Both the position numbers and the translations under genes were made by a program. Positions 11,601-23,749 of a stretch of DNA of 64,000 nt are shown piece by piece. Each line of letters starts with the position of its first letter. Position 1 is the first letter of the stretch. A model generated the notes under the pieces. The model was not told where the DNA came from. It made no database searches and saw only the letters and a program-made list of their open reading frames with translations. Source of the DNA: Stenopsyche tienmushanensis (taxonomy: Eukaryota; Arthropoda; Insecta; Trichoptera; Stenopsychidae); NCBI GenBank assembly GCA_008973525.1, contig WACJ01000124.1, positions 1,984,001-2,048,000 of the forward strand, given 5' to 3'.

Positions 11601-13860
11601 TAGTACTCCTTTAGTTGGGCTACCCCAGCAACTCCACATCATAACCCCAGAGGTTCAACCGTTGCCCACGAACGTATAGTTGCACACCCCTCCCCCGGAG
11701 CTTTATGGGTGGGCCTCGTGGAGTCTAACCCCTACCCGGATAATAACGAACAAACAAATATAGTTAGCAAAAAATATTAATAACGTCTTTCCAATATGCA
11801 AAAGAAATATTTTAAAAAATCATCATACAGCTTATTTCGTTCGACTAGCTTGTAGACTAATTTGTATATTTAAATTTACATTTTATACTATCAAACAATT
11901 TATTTTTAAACTGTTATATCAACCAATTATATCAGCCAATAAAAAATGTTATCTATTCACATTTGTAATCATTTAAATTATATATTTTTTAAATATTTTT
12001 TTGTCAGTAGTATAGTTGCATATGCATGCATTTTAAGTTTTCTATCTTGCTCGCACGTTCAACATAAAGTTCCACGCGAGGGAGAAACAATTCAACCCAT
12101 TAGCGTAGTTGGTCTGTAACAAGGACAAGATATATATGGCAGCTATTGAATAAGATTATCTTTTGATCATCGCTCCTAAGTAGTGCAGTATTTATTTATA
12201 AAATATGTAAATTGAAGAGCTCGAATATAAACACATAAATAATATAGGAGCTCCTTTCAATCATCCGACTCTAATAAACGCTTATTAGAATACATATCGC
12301 TGAATTTGCATTGCAAATTCCTCAATTAACCGCGTACAAAACAAATATGATTCGGTTTACGACACTATTACTGGAACATTTTCACTTTTTACACATATTA
12401 TTACCCAACGAAATGACCTATGCGAAAAATTTTCGGGTGTGTAAATTAGGTCGTGTTACATAGAAAACACATATAATTTGGATTTAATTGTACATCTTTC
12501 GGTTTACATGGGAGATTTATCAAGACGAATTTGTAACATCGATGAAGACTTTGATGTGACCTTAATTCAATGTAATGCTTGCACACATCGTGGATCATTA
12601 AAGAATGTTGTACAATTTTATTTAAAAAAGTGTTCATGGTCCAAGAATAGTCTTTAAGGAGTGTTTTAAATTGGAATGTTCTGCTCTTATCTTAAATGCC
12701 TACTTCCGTTTTTGCTGGCGCGCGTTTACACAACCTAGCGCTAATTTATGTTTCTGCATTAATTCAATGTGTATGTTAAGTTATGTAAAACTAATGTATT
12801 CAATTTGTTTTACGCCGAAGAAAATATTTATAAAATTATGCACTTTGGGTGTATGTAGGTCAAGAACCCAAATTAAAGAACCTCGCCACCATGCTTGACA
12901 ATCTTTTGATTGAATGTGCAACATACAGGGCCGTCTCTAAAATTATGATTTTCTTAAAAAAAAAATGTAGTGAATGGGTCGTTTAATAATTAGTCCAATG
13001 CCAATCGTCTTCAAAGTTAAATCCCACAAAGATGAAAGATTAATGCGATAAACAATGATCCATTAAATTTTGATTATACACACATTCGATAGATCGTTAT
13101 CCATTTTATTGCAATTTCTTGCAGCAACAATGAAAAAAATCCATTGTCTATCAAACTGCTTGACATTCGATCGGTCAAATCAGTTAACGTTAGACATAAA
13201 CTAATAAATTTATGCAGGCAAAATATCATAAAAGCGTGGTTTATTTTATATACAATGTTGTTCAATCGGTTGACAACAATGCCTTGTTAAAAGAGAGTGG
13301 TTAACGGAACTTACCCCCTAACTTCATTGATCCAATCACCCTTTCTATTGACCTTCAATTATGACACAGCATATAATTAATATAAATAACATATAAAAAC
13401 ATATCTTAAAGGCTCTAAAAACTTATTGTTGTGCATATTTTTTAGTATTTAAACATGAAACATAATTTATAATTTTTAAAGCGTTTATAGAAATAAATTC
13501 GACATATTCAGCTGTAGTGATTAGGGTTAGATTAAAACTTTCACTTTCGATGTACAAAATCGAAGTGGCAAATTTTTTTTGGAGAGTTTTTATACAAAAC
13601 TTGAATCGATTTGAGCGTAACTGTGAAAAGTATCTAATATTTTTGTATTTGATCTGATATTTTTTTTTGTATAAAATAATAACTATTTTACAGAACTTTT
13701 AAATACAAATTATTATTGTTTCTCTCTCTTTCTCATCTCATTGTTTTAAATTTTGTTTAATAGGTTGTGAAAATTTTATTGATTGATAGTAATACATTTG
13801 AAATAATCCACTCTTTCAGTGGCATGGAAAACAAATCGAACAATTAAGCATTATTAAGAA
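11601..13860. other. gene-free DNA
   Basis: At 11600-11740 a G+C-rich stretch (CCCCTCCCCCGGAGC and similar) directly follows repeat A and may belong to it. From 11760 on the sequence is AT-rich with no supported exon, element end or RNA gene. Confidence 0.4.
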
Positions 13861-13867
13861 TGGTAGA

Positions 13868-13895
13868 GGACGGATACTAAAAATAGTATCCGTCC
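13868..13895. repeat. hairpin, 12-bp perfect stem with AAAA loop
   Basis: GGACGGATACTA and TAGTATCCGTCC flank AAAA. It lies immediately beyond the 3' end of the retrotransposon remnant on the minus strand and so may be part of that element's 3' untranslated region. Confidence 0.6.
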
Positions 13896-14302
13896 GAGGC
13901 GCATTTGGCTCTGAAACTATGGTAGAAGGCCTTAAACGCCGAAAAGGAACCAGGGATGGCTAACAAGTCCCTGTGGCCAAGAGGTCCAAAAAAAGGACCT
14001 CTGATACGGCACAGGAGAGCCTCTCTTTCTGCCGACATGCACAAACACGACCACAGAACGTGATCCGCGTCCATGATCCGCGTCCACACAGTTCGAACTA
14101 TCTTTTAATTTCATTTGTCAGGTATGCCGCAAAATGGCCGTGCCCCATCAGGAATTGGGAAGTCCAGTGATCGGGGTCAACCTATTTTAGCTTGAGGTGA
14201 GTTGAGACTAAGCCAAAGAAATTCCGCATGTAGCCACCGTGAGGCGACTCAGACCAATCGGCAATTGCCACGTTTCTAGCCCACCTTTTGGTGGCAATTT
14301 TC
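13877..14302 (-). pseudogene. non-LTR retrotransposon ORF2 C-terminus, frameshifted
   Basis: Read on the minus strand from 14302, one frame gives 'WARNVAIADWSES' and, further on, 'FLMGHGHFAAYL'. A shift then gives 'KLKDSSNC', and the next shift gives 'DADHVLWSC' followed by 'ALLCRIRGPF'. This order, with G-H-G-x-F-x-x-Y-L followed by K-x-x-D-S-x-x-C and then D-x-x-H-V-L-x-x-C, is the region after the RNase H domain and the terminal zinc-knuckle-like motif of R1/I/Jockey-type non-LTR elements. At least two frameshifts break it. No upstream reverse transcriptase is present; a 5'-truncated copy is normal for these elements. Confidence 0.75.
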
Positions 14303-14303
14303 A

Positions 14304-14398
14304 AATATAGATAAATGTTTTGTTTATATTCTCGCAGACCCCCAGTAATGTTTTCGCGGACCCCTGGGAATCCGCGAACCCCAGTTTAAGAACCGCTG
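14304..14398. mobile_element. partial hAT element, right end
   Basis: The 3' end matches the element at 10949-11240: 'GATAAATG.TTT..TTATAT' then 'CGCGGACCCCTG' and the terminus GTTTAAGAACCGCTG at 14398. No matching left terminus is found on the other side. The sequence abuts the retrotransposon remnant, so the left part was lost or replaced. Confidence 0.65.
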
Positions 14399-14850
14399 AT
14401 ATAGAGAGACCAGCTGCGAGACTTTTCAATGATGAGAAGCCCTTCTTGTTAAGCATGCCCAAGGCTAATTTGAAGACGGCGTAAAAATCATGACTTTCAT
14501 CGACCAATGCTTTCCACCAACTCCCATCCTAGAAAACGTCAATCCTCATTACTCTCCCTTCCCTTGCAGAACTTCTTATTTACCAGGAAGAAAGGATTGC
14601 GACCTCAACGTTTTCTAATTTTCACTTCTGTGCTTCCACGTCATACATTTTTGTGGTTAGGCGGGCCGCCATTAATCCCGTTTTCTGCTGACATGACCCG
14701 TGGGACTATTGTTTTTGCAGCGAGGTTATCATTTGTTGAATGCTCTTTTTAATGTTCAATCCCTTCTGACGTAAAGAGATCGGCTATCTTCGTCGTTGCG
14801 ACTTGAATATCGCGTTGAACCTGCGATTGAGAGCACCACAGTGCGATGCG

Positions 14851-14881
14851 TGATCGATCGAGATCGATCGAGATCGATCGC
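14851..14881. repeat. short tandem repeat, GATCGATCGA units
   Basis: Three 10-bp units of GATCGATCGA occur in a row. The flanking 14760-15060 sequence is G+C-richer than average but shows no gene. Confidence 0.7.
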
Positions 14882-17398
14882 GGCGTAATCCATAGCAACG
14901 GTCTCGATCCACGAGTCGGCTACGATGAACGACGGAACGCGTTTATGATTTCATCTGCTCAGTGATAGAGATTGAAACGAAGCAGTTGCTACTGGTAATC
15001 AATAAAATGTCTAACAATCGGCAAAATGTCGTAGTACTGGTCGTCCGAGGTCTGGTTTGGTAATCAACCCGGTTGTCTGAAGATATCCTTATCCATCGAG
15101 GCTACTCAACAAATCTGTCATACTGGGCGCCTTTTCTTCCCGGCTTCTATTGCATGACAATATCCTGGCGTTTGCTTTAGTAGTCATCTGTTTTGATAAG
15201 CTTGATTACTCGTTTTGATTACCACCAGGTCCCTTTTTGAAAATCAGCCCCTATTTTGACAGTTGGCGCCCTTTGTAATGTAATGACACCTAATGGGAGT
15301 GATAGTCATCATCTGAGTATCACTCCTTTGCAAAGATCTATTACTGAAAATAGAAAATCCGAATCTGAGGATTTCCTTCCATGTTACAATACAATTTTTC
15401 TTCAGCAAAGAATTCTTCAAAAATATTTTATATCAATAAAAAATATCACATTTTCTATTGCAAGAAGATGTGGTATATATAAAAGCATCCTGTTCAGATC
15501 TTGGTTTGCTTAGAAAAGGAAACAAATCCGATTTAAAGGATAATGTATTTTATACTATGATTGCTTATTATCTTCACGATATTGGTTAATTGCATAGCAA
15601 CAATACTTGGCATTTTATAAATCATTTGGATAACTAATAGCAGCAGAATATATGTTAGATTTTCTATTTTTGGTGGTTATATAAAAACGAAGGTAATCTA
15701 ATTTATTTATTATCTACAAAAACCTCGTTATAGCTTTTAAGTTACAATTTATCATTCATACAAAATATCGTGATCATTTGTCCGAAATAAGCTTTATTCC
15801 GACACTTGACTTTAGTATAATGATAGAACCTATTCACTTAATCATGAATAGCTCACGATTTTTTAACACCGGCATTCTACCGATTTTCTTTCAACAACAT
15901 GATTTATCTCCAACATTGGATTGTTACCAAAAACCGGAATTCGGCATCATGATATCGAACGCAGTTCGGTGTTAAGATTTTTCCTGCAATAGACAAAAGT
16001 CAAACAACTCTTCTCAGGCGCTATGGCGAAGGTCGGATCGGAAAAAAATACAAGACGACATGTTGTATCGTTTTGATCGTATTGTCAACAGAGCTGTAAA
16101 ATAGTCACGGTTGGAACTGACCATAATAAATTGGAGCGTTCTAATTTTGGACGTTATTGAAAACCGAATAGTTAACGAGCACGTTCTGCTGAATTAGGCT
16201 CAAACATAAAATTGGAATTACAACATCTCCCCGTATAAGACATCGATTTTATTGTGCCAAATTGTTAGACAATGCCCGTTATTATTGCATTTTTCTGTTG
16301 TCCGGCGATGGTAGAATATTTTGTAAGATATCCGACCTTGTTATAAGTTTCGACATAAATCCAACCAGGATTCCACATTTCCTTCATTTGAATGTGGAGA
16401 TTGTCCGATGCATCGAATATTGAAAGGTTCGAATGTTGGTGAGTCAACTCCTTCGACAAAAAAGTTCAATGATAGTGCAGCCATGACTGTAATTTTTAAC
16501 CTCGGTGAACATATTATTTCAGTGAAGAAATCTCCTTTTTGTTGCAAAAAAAAAACCACTTCTGTAGAAGAGTATTAACAAAAAAATGTATTCCATGAAG
16601 TTCCTATAAAAACCTTTTATTTTTAATGTGTTCAGAGGCAAGTCGATTTATAATGAAAATGAAACATTCATATTTCACTAACTTTACTCCGAAACATAGT
16701 ATCAAATGACACCACAGTAATTTAGTTCTTATAATAGAATAGTATGAATAGGAATTTCAAATACACATCAATCAGTCCCAGTGTTTAAATAAACATGCAT
16801 GAATTAACATACATTGACACTAAATAATTTATCTATTAATTTTTTTTTAACATCGTTACTATAAAAAACTATAGTAACTCGAGAATCAAACTTGTTTTTA
16901 AATATACACGTTTTTTAAATTAATAAATGTCTATTTTTTCCTTGACCATATTTAAATCGTTATATAACCGTAAACATCACTAGTTAGTTGTATGCTTTTA
17001 TAATTTGGCTAAATTTATATTAAAGCCTAGGTAATTTTCAGGTGATGGTTTTAAAATGAATCCAAATAACAATGTACATCGCCTATTTCGACGTATAAGA
17101 TATGTAAGCTTTAATGATCAACAAAGCCGTGGGCGGTTACCCGAAGCATCAATTAGTTGAGATACTGAAAGCTCTAATGTATCGTATTTTAGGTTTAATC
17201 TAATACTTTCAAGACATTGTTTCATTGAATTAATTGGATTCTGAACAAATTATACTTATCTGACATTCAATTTATTTATGTTTTTTTTTTAATTTTCCAT
17301 ATTGTCCATATTAAGAAGAATGTTTATCGATTAAGTTTAAAAATCCCTAATTAATAATAATAATTGCTAATAACTGGCAAAAAATAAAAATTAAAGTA
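14882..17398. other. gene-free DNA
   Basis: Several 60-85 residue open frames occur at 15256-16559 on both strands but none shows a domain, signal peptide or splice support. One perfect short hairpin lies at 16855-16878 (GTTACTATA / TATAGTAAC). I could not assign the region to a known transposon. Confidence 0.4.
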
Positions 17399-17545
17399 CA
17401 GTAGACTCTCGATTATCCAGGCTAATGCTGGATAATTGAGAGTAATTTTTTAAACAAATTTCTATTATCACTTCGAACTTTTAAGGCTATTATATCATTA
17501 TATTCAAATCCTCTTTTTTCAGTGTAATCTAGCAATGTTTCAACT
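17399..17545 (-). mobile_element. truncated Tigger/pogo element
   Basis: It begins CAGTAGACTCTCGATTATCC directly after a TA dinucleotide, matching the left end of the element at 42622. After about 60 bp the sequence matches 43075-43160. Read on the minus strand that part gives 'LDYTEKRGFEYNDIIALKV', the counterpart of 'LDYAEQRGFE' in the 43-kb copy, i.e. the C-terminal tail of a jerky-type transposase. The rest of the element is missing. Confidence 0.7.
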
Positions 17546-17762
17546 AGGGATTCCAATCCAGATATCCGGATATATTCGCCCAGGGTTCAACTATTCCATA
17601 TTCGGATTTTTGGGGAAATATTCGAGTAGTATTCGTATAAATTTATAATAGAATATTTTATAAAATTGAAGAAAGATCATACGAATACTGAGGTATTCAC
17701 TACCTGGGCGAAACCATTACTCAGGGATAGTGTTTGATCCTGTTAATAAAACATTGCCGGAT

Positions 17763-17870
17763 ATGAATATGGTTATTATTTCTGAAAGTGAATTCAAGAT
17801 TTTAAGAAATTTACTTGATGTTCTGACTCCAATGGAAGTTGCTATTAATAAACTTATAATAATGCAACAA
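17763..17870 (+). pseudogene. possible hAT transposase fragment
   Basis: A short frame reads 'MVIISESEFKILRNLLDVL' followed by 'TPMEVAINKL'. This resembles the 'W..L..L..VL.P...AT..LS' block of hAT/BED-type transposases that precedes the dimerisation region. It is only about 35 residues and is cut off by a stop; no other block was found, so the call is tentative. Confidence 0.35.
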
Positions 17871-17979
17871 TAACCCTATCGGACCGGAAATCTTGGAAGA
17901 CTTGTGTCACATTATACACTCGTGCATCGATGGCAAAGTAGTGCCATAAAGGTACCCCTACACGTCTAAACTTTCTCAA

Positions 17980-18004
17980 TATATACATATATATATATAT
18001 ATAT
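17980..18004. repeat. TA microsatellite
   Basis: Alternating TA with one CA interruption. Confidence 0.8.
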
Positions 18005-18156
18005 GATTGGCCGGTTGGCAACCGTTGTTATCGGTCGTGATTTTGTGTGCTCCGCTCATCTGCTCTGTTTTTGAGTAAATAGTGATTTTCGCGTCAATAT
18101 CTATATCGGACTGTGTCGGCGACCGTTTTTTGTGCCACCCTGTGAAAGCGCGGCGC

Positions 18157-18462
18157 CTGAAACCGATTATTAATAGCCTTTTCGGCAATATTATCGATGT
18201 ACATTTGCATCTTACCAAGTTGGCTTTTGTTTTTAATTATTTGAATTTTTGAAAAATCGAATTCCACGAGTTGTACACGGTAAATATACTATTAGGGCTT
18301 GTGCGAGTACTCCTCGCAGTCGGTTGTATTGTCAGTGTCTCAACAGTGTGTAATCGCAGTAAAAAAAACGGATAATTAATAGCCTTTTCGGCAACATTAT
18401 CGATGTACATTTGTATCGTACCAAGTTGGCTTTTGTTTTTATTTATTTGAATTTTGAAAAAA
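18157..18462 (+). repeat. pair of about 95-bp direct repeats
   Basis: The unit at about 18164-18255 ('GATTATTAATAGCCTTTTCG' onward, through 'TTATCGATGTACATTTG' and 'CCAAGTTGGCTTTTGTTTTT') recurs at about 18370-18460 with only a few substitutions, 206 bp downstream. The interval between them is unique here. It may be a tandemly repeated internal part of an unnamed element. Confidence 0.75.
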
Positions 18463-19682
18463 AAATGGAAAATCGTATAATTTTAATTTATTAATTTACT
18501 TTTATATTATTATAATTGATTCATACGCTCTGACGAAACACCGACTACACTTATATGTAAAATTCGCGAGTGACACCGAAAAACATTGTTTTTGTGCATA
18601 TTATATTTGCACAAAAAATGGAACATCTCCTCCGCATTACTTGAGATGAACTGACAATAACGCAAGTAAGACATAAAAATCCAAGCTTTCAAGGTAAGTG
18701 AATTAACAAATACTCGCACACATCAGCTTTCTATTGTCACATAAACGTGGGAACACTGGGACCAGAAGACAAACCTGCACAACTAGACTCGCGGTCCGAC
18801 CGCCAAAGTGCTGTTTCGACTGCTCCCATAATACAGTCTTGACTGTGGAGCCATTTGATTTTGTTGATGTGGACCTGACTAGTTGATATTACTTGATACG
18901 TTACTTTAACCTATTTGTTTGTTCCAGCTCTGTCTATTTTTTTCCAGTTTGCTCCCAGTCTGACCAATTAAATATTGTTTGATTGTGCCCAGTTGACACT
19001 AAACGCCGAAGTTCGAATACTTTGATGCGACATAATTACCCTTTGCTAATACAATTTGACTAATACTTCTTTGAGGCCTAACGACATCTGACTACTCCTA
19101 ACTACTATGCTTATACGATTTTATGTATTTTAATTATTGGCCACTTTACTTATACGTATTTACAGAGTAAATACTTAAATACTCTTTTAACAGCAAGCTA
19201 ATACTTAGTTTAACTACTATTCACTGCTACTTTTACAAATCAAGACTTGCTTATCACTCGCTATTCGTTACATAGTCGACCCTACCCAAAAATATGGAGC
19301 ATGATGAACCGTATCGGTTCGGAACCAAGATTTTTTAGGAACAGAACAAGGACAAGAAGAACATCAAAGAGACGGCCTTGAAGAGATGCATATGAGGAAC
19401 TTCACTTTGCGACGTAAACAAAATTGTCTTCCGTTGACTTCTATATCGTTTTGTAATCGCCGAACTGAGAGGGGCAACCTGAAACGATGGCGAAACCACT
19501 CAGTTTCGAATTCGCTCGGGTAAGTTGTACGGTGACGGGGAGACACCCTCAGTTGGTGTAGGAGCGAATCCGAGATGCACTCAAGCGTCACGTCTGTCTT
19601 CACCCTACCCCGGCAACGCCCTAGCGAGGAAAGGGGGGACTGGACTCCTTGTACTCCAGAAAGCCCTTTTCAGTAGAGTCAA
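18463..19682. other. gene-free DNA
   Basis: The part 19300-19680 is G+C-richer and may be the 5' part of the repeat that follows it, but I found no domain in any frame. The rest is AT-rich with no supported feature. Confidence 0.4.
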
Positions 19683-19980
19683 AAAGGTCGTCTAGAGTAG
19701 TTTTCCACCATCTCCTATGAAAACTACTCAGTCTTTACAAACCTTCCACATTCCTTATCGAGACGATTGCGAAAGCGTTCGTCAATACGTTCACTCAGGA
19801 TACCCGTTGGGTGAACGTTCGAAACAAAACTCGGTGGTAATGCTACCTTCAATATCGAGCGAACGAGGAGGTGAATGTATGATACAGACGAAATGGATGT
19901 AACCCCTTCCTGTGAATGGATATTGAAGAGGCCCATAGTTCTGCAGTGGACTGTTAGTGGCTGCACTATGATGATGATAT
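19683..19980 (+). repeat. dispersed repeat family E, better-preserved copy
   Basis: This is the homologue of 3480-3806. It ends 'GTTCTGCAGTGGACTGTTAG' then 'TGGCTGCACT' and ATGATGATGAT, followed by a TA microsatellite. A 3' terminus of 'GCAGTGGAC..(N)..GGCTG.(ATG)n' is reminiscent of insect RTE-type elements or SINEs that use them; this is from memory of such ends, not from a search. No reverse transcriptase is present upstream. Confidence 0.55.
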
Positions 19981-19993
19981 ATATATATATATA

Positions 19994-20115
19994 TAAGATT
20001 TAATTCAGAAAAAATCGGGTATTCGATCGCGTTGAGCTATTTTTTATTTAAAAAAAAAAAAAAAAAAAATAGCTCAACGCGATCGAATACCCGATTTTTT
20101 CTGAATTAAATCTTA
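19994..20115. repeat. near-perfect 122-bp palindrome with A-rich centre
   Basis: Arms of 52 nt (19994-20045 and 20064-20115) are exact reverse complements by my reading; the central 18 nt are ATTT plus an A-run. The arms contain 'GGGTATTCGATCGCG' and 'TGAGCTAT'. The palindrome is flanked on the left by TA repeats and on the right, after about 30 bp, by a longer TA repeat. Possible explanations are a recently inserted foldback element, an inverted duplication formed at a hairpin-capped end, or an assembly or template-switch artefact. Confidence 0.9.
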
Positions 20116-20143
20116 AATATGACTCGCGTAAATCTAAAAAACT

Positions 20144-20145
<2 letters not shown>

Positions 20146-20189
<44 letters not shown>
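20146..20189. repeat. TA microsatellite
   Basis: About 20 uninterrupted AT units. Confidence 0.9.
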
Positions 20190-20191
<2 letters not shown>

Positions 20192-20604
20192 GAAATTCGT
20201 AAATATTCATACTTACTATTCAACGTAAAATCGTATCCTAAATAATCTTTTAACCGTCTTAAAATTTAAGTACAATTAATTGAAATCGCTATCGTCAGAT
20301 AAGCTATTAAGTTTTTCAACAAAGATAAGATGACTTTTGTTCGTGTTGTCTTGAGAGCAGGCGTTTGTTTTGATAATTTTGATACTAGCATCATTCATAT
20401 CGTTGACCAATATTGTTATTCCCCCTTGACCGTTCTGGAGTGGTGTCATTATCCCTCCTACACGAAATCTACTAATAAATAAACGAATATTGTGTACTAT
20501 CAATAGTGTTAAGGTTCATTTGTTGAGCCTGGATCATTATCAAGCTTGTTACACGCTGCGGCGGGGCTGACAGAAAAGTGGATTTACATTAGAGCGTAGC
20601 GTGT

Positions 20605-20968
20605 ATGTTCTCCGATTTGAAAGAGTTAATAACGGCCGAGGGAGTTTATAAATTTATATTTAATAAGTTCGAAGAATTTGGAAGTTCGTTAAGTGAAGAA
20701 TTATCACATGCAATAAAAAAAGAACGAACTCCGACATAACAATATAAACACACTCTTCATATATTTACAAAGTGGAAATGTTCCCAGTTCTAATGAACAT
20801 TTTCGATACTTAACCAAATATCAGGCTATTTCTTTGGCACAAAGTATTATGGAGAGAATTCATCCAAATTTATTATCTAATGATGAATTTTTAAATAACT
20901 CACAGGACTCTGGTGTGAAAATGACACCTCTTTCTCTTTCAACTTCCGAATTGCTTCATGAAATGTAA
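20605..20968 (+). pseudogene. unassigned open frame with one frameshift
   Basis: The first frame starts 'MFSDLKELITAEGVYKFIF' and runs to about 20725. At a run of seven A it must shift by one base to continue as 'ELRHNNINTLFIYLQSG', then 'YLTKYQAISLAQSIMERI' and a Ser/Thr-rich end before TAA at 20966-20968. Together this is about 120 residues with protein-like composition, far above what chance gives in this AT-rich DNA. I do not recognise the family. A transposon-encoded protein or a fragment of a processed gene are both possible. A second protein-like snippet, 'LAVEEEEELISEVDSL', occurs on the minus strand near 22575-22650. Confidence 0.4.
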
Positions 20969-23749
20969 AGTTCAATTTTGTCTCTCGCGAAAACGCAAAT
21001 TATGCAAGTTTATGTATGTAAAATGTTTGGTTATTTTCATATTTTTTCCAGAAAATTATCATGTTGTCATCTTCCTCAGAAAGTGTTTGAAGAAGACGGT
21101 TTGCCTTTCTTTGGACCATTTCTTTACCCTGTAATACAGTACACTAATACAAATGTGAAACAATGATTCATAAGTTGTGTTCAATGACTTACTGTGTGAT
21201 TATTTTTCAACTAAGTTAAATGTTTTTATATTAAAATGACAGTACACATATTAATTAGTGACTTTTTGTTGTCCCTTTTATGGATTAATATATAGTTTTT
21301 ATAGTGTGTATACATGTATTTTTGAATGTGGTGGTCAATCACATCTCCTATTAATTTAAATCCAAGAATATTCATTAATATAGAATATAATATAATTCAT
21401 TTTTATGGTATTTTAAATAAATTACAGTTAAATTCATCAAACTGAAGTATTGTATCTCCAGAGAAAAATCTCATTTTTAAATTCCTAAGGTCAAGGTAAA
21501 ATCAAAGATGCATCGTTGGTATTACAAAACATCATCATTGGTATTACATTCTTCATCGAACCATTTTTTAATGTGTGTGATTTCGCATATTCAAGATGTT
21601 GTGCACCATAATGCTCATTTTATCCCCCATATTCTATGCCTACTACTGGCGATAGTTTAGTAAAACTAGGTCGTTTGCTATGGGTTGATATCATTCCTCT
21701 CTCCTGAAGATCTGCTTCAGCAAATTGGCATTGATTCTGATGGATTGCGACTGATATTTATGAAATGAAGGTCATGTTTATTGGTATATGAAACACGATA
21801 TCACAATCTGTACTGCTACCTTTGCAGGCTTATATTTTCGTATCAAAAATGATATATTGGCTTTAAAACATAAATCAAAAATAATGAAATTAAAATTGAT
21901 ATGGTAAAGAAATATAGTACCAAATCAAGATTAAAAAGATGGTCAATCCAAATATTTTTCAGTATATTAGATTTAGCTAGCATAGATGTCTAGATACAAA
22001 GAAACAACAACTGAAAGGATATCCAGAAATTTCAAATAATTTCTGGACTAATAGATGGACTTGACAATGAACTTGATGACATTGAAAATTTAAAAACAGG
22101 TATCACGAGAATCTAATGTCAGATGTTGTAATAATAATGAAAAATAAAAAAGTTTAAAGTGAAATCCTACGAACTTCTTGAGTGATCGTTGTTCATTACC
22201 TTACTGACGATAACACGTATATCACAATATCAACCATATTTGGGTGACGTTTTTCTTCCTACACTTAAATATAGTTAAAATTAAATATAACATTATATTA
22301 TTATGACGTAGCACGGTGTTAGCTAAAGCAGTTCAAACTTTCAAAAAGACGCCTTTTTTGCTTTCTTCCTTTCATTGTCGAACTATTTTCCAAGTACAAA
22401 TATTATCCACCAACAACATGAAAATTTACCGTGATTGTTCTTATAAGTACTTTCTGCAGAAGGGTTATTATTTCTTCATCTGTAAATAATGAAGGAATTT
22501 TACCAGGGTACTATCGGAAAATAATAATATTATAAGCCCACTTTAACTAGTGTGTTTAAATAATTGTTGTTTGTTGATGAACTCATTCCACTGAATATTA
22601 TCCAGTGAATCAACTTCACTAATCAATTCCTCCTCTTCTTCTACAGCCAGTTTTTTAACATCTCAAGGTCTTCATTTGCATGAAATTAATGAAATTTTGA
22701 AAAAATCACAGGTATACTTGTCAGAAGAAATATGGTTCTCGACTGAATGAAGGTTCTGGGATAAGTGCAGTAAAATTTCTGACAGACTTCTTTCCCAATA
22801 GTTATCAAATCTTAACTTTACTAATATCTTTCACAAAAGACTTCTAAACGTCAATTGTATTACATCTTTCGAGAAAGGCCTCAAAATCTGAATTTCCACC
22901 CTTGTCTATTCGCATTATCTTTTTTTATACTGTGGCTGCCATTTAGTTTATCTTCCTTGTTTATTTTTTAGCCTAAATAATCACAAAGCAATCGACCAAA
23001 TTTAAGATTAACAACAGCTGACAGAAGATATGTCACTAGTCACATTCTTGGAGTCCGTATTTATCCCGATTTTGGGTTATCCCGCGAGAGACTTCACCGA
23101 TTTACGCTGGGCGATAAACGTGTTAAAAATATTGATAGGTATCATGTAGATAGGAGTTACCGTTACGTTCTAGGCTAAGGTTGCTCATGCTGCTGATTGA
23201 GAAAAAATGTATCATTGGGTGTCTCACGAGATCACTGGCATCCTAACCTTGACCACGGATCACATGTGCGGACACAGCATCCCACGTTACCATATCGATA
23301 CCAAAGTCTTTCCGGGTACATTCGCTGAGGAAGGCCATCCTCGACCAGCTCGTACCTATATAACCGTCGTACGTGACCACAAAAATTATTCACTCACCGC
23401 ATCCACCACAGCACACTCCAAAAAAGAGCCATCGAAGACATACTAAAAAAAACCAACTGAAGAAACAGCAGCTTAACAACGCTCGTGGCTTCGGACCGTA
23501 TTGCGAAACGACAATACGGTGGATACCTGACTATTATCACCTTCAATTACTTGTACCTCCTCCACTTTCCGTCCGAGTCTCACCACGGTGCGGAACACTG
23601 AAGATTTTCACTGACCACTCAGTTTATTCCAAGTGACTACGGGTTCAACACCTAGTTGTGATAACGAAAGACTTTGTCAGTCTCGCGGAGTGAACTGTGA
23701 TAAAAGTGCTTATTTTTGAATCGTAGCGGCAAAGAAGGAAGAAATAAAA
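20969..23749. other. intergenic DNA upstream of the secreted-protein gene
   Basis: 20969-23040 is AT-rich without supported features, apart from the acidic minus-strand snippet near 22.6 kb. 23040-23749 is clearly richer in G+C and directly precedes the first coding exon at 23750; it probably includes promoter and 5' untranslated sequence. A TCAGTC initiator-like site at 23677-23682 and a TATATAA at about 23356 are candidate start elements, but they do not pair with each other. The two overlapping open frames at 23207-23636 have no recognisable domain. Confidence 0.4.

Noticed and set aside
13868..13895. Hairpin as a bacterial-type transcription terminator
   Set aside because: The DNA is from an insect nuclear genome and there is no T-run after the stem; it is probably part of a repeat.
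19724..19966. Overlapping open frames on both strands
   Set aside because: They lie in dispersed repeat E, whose second copy at 3.5 kb does not keep the frames.
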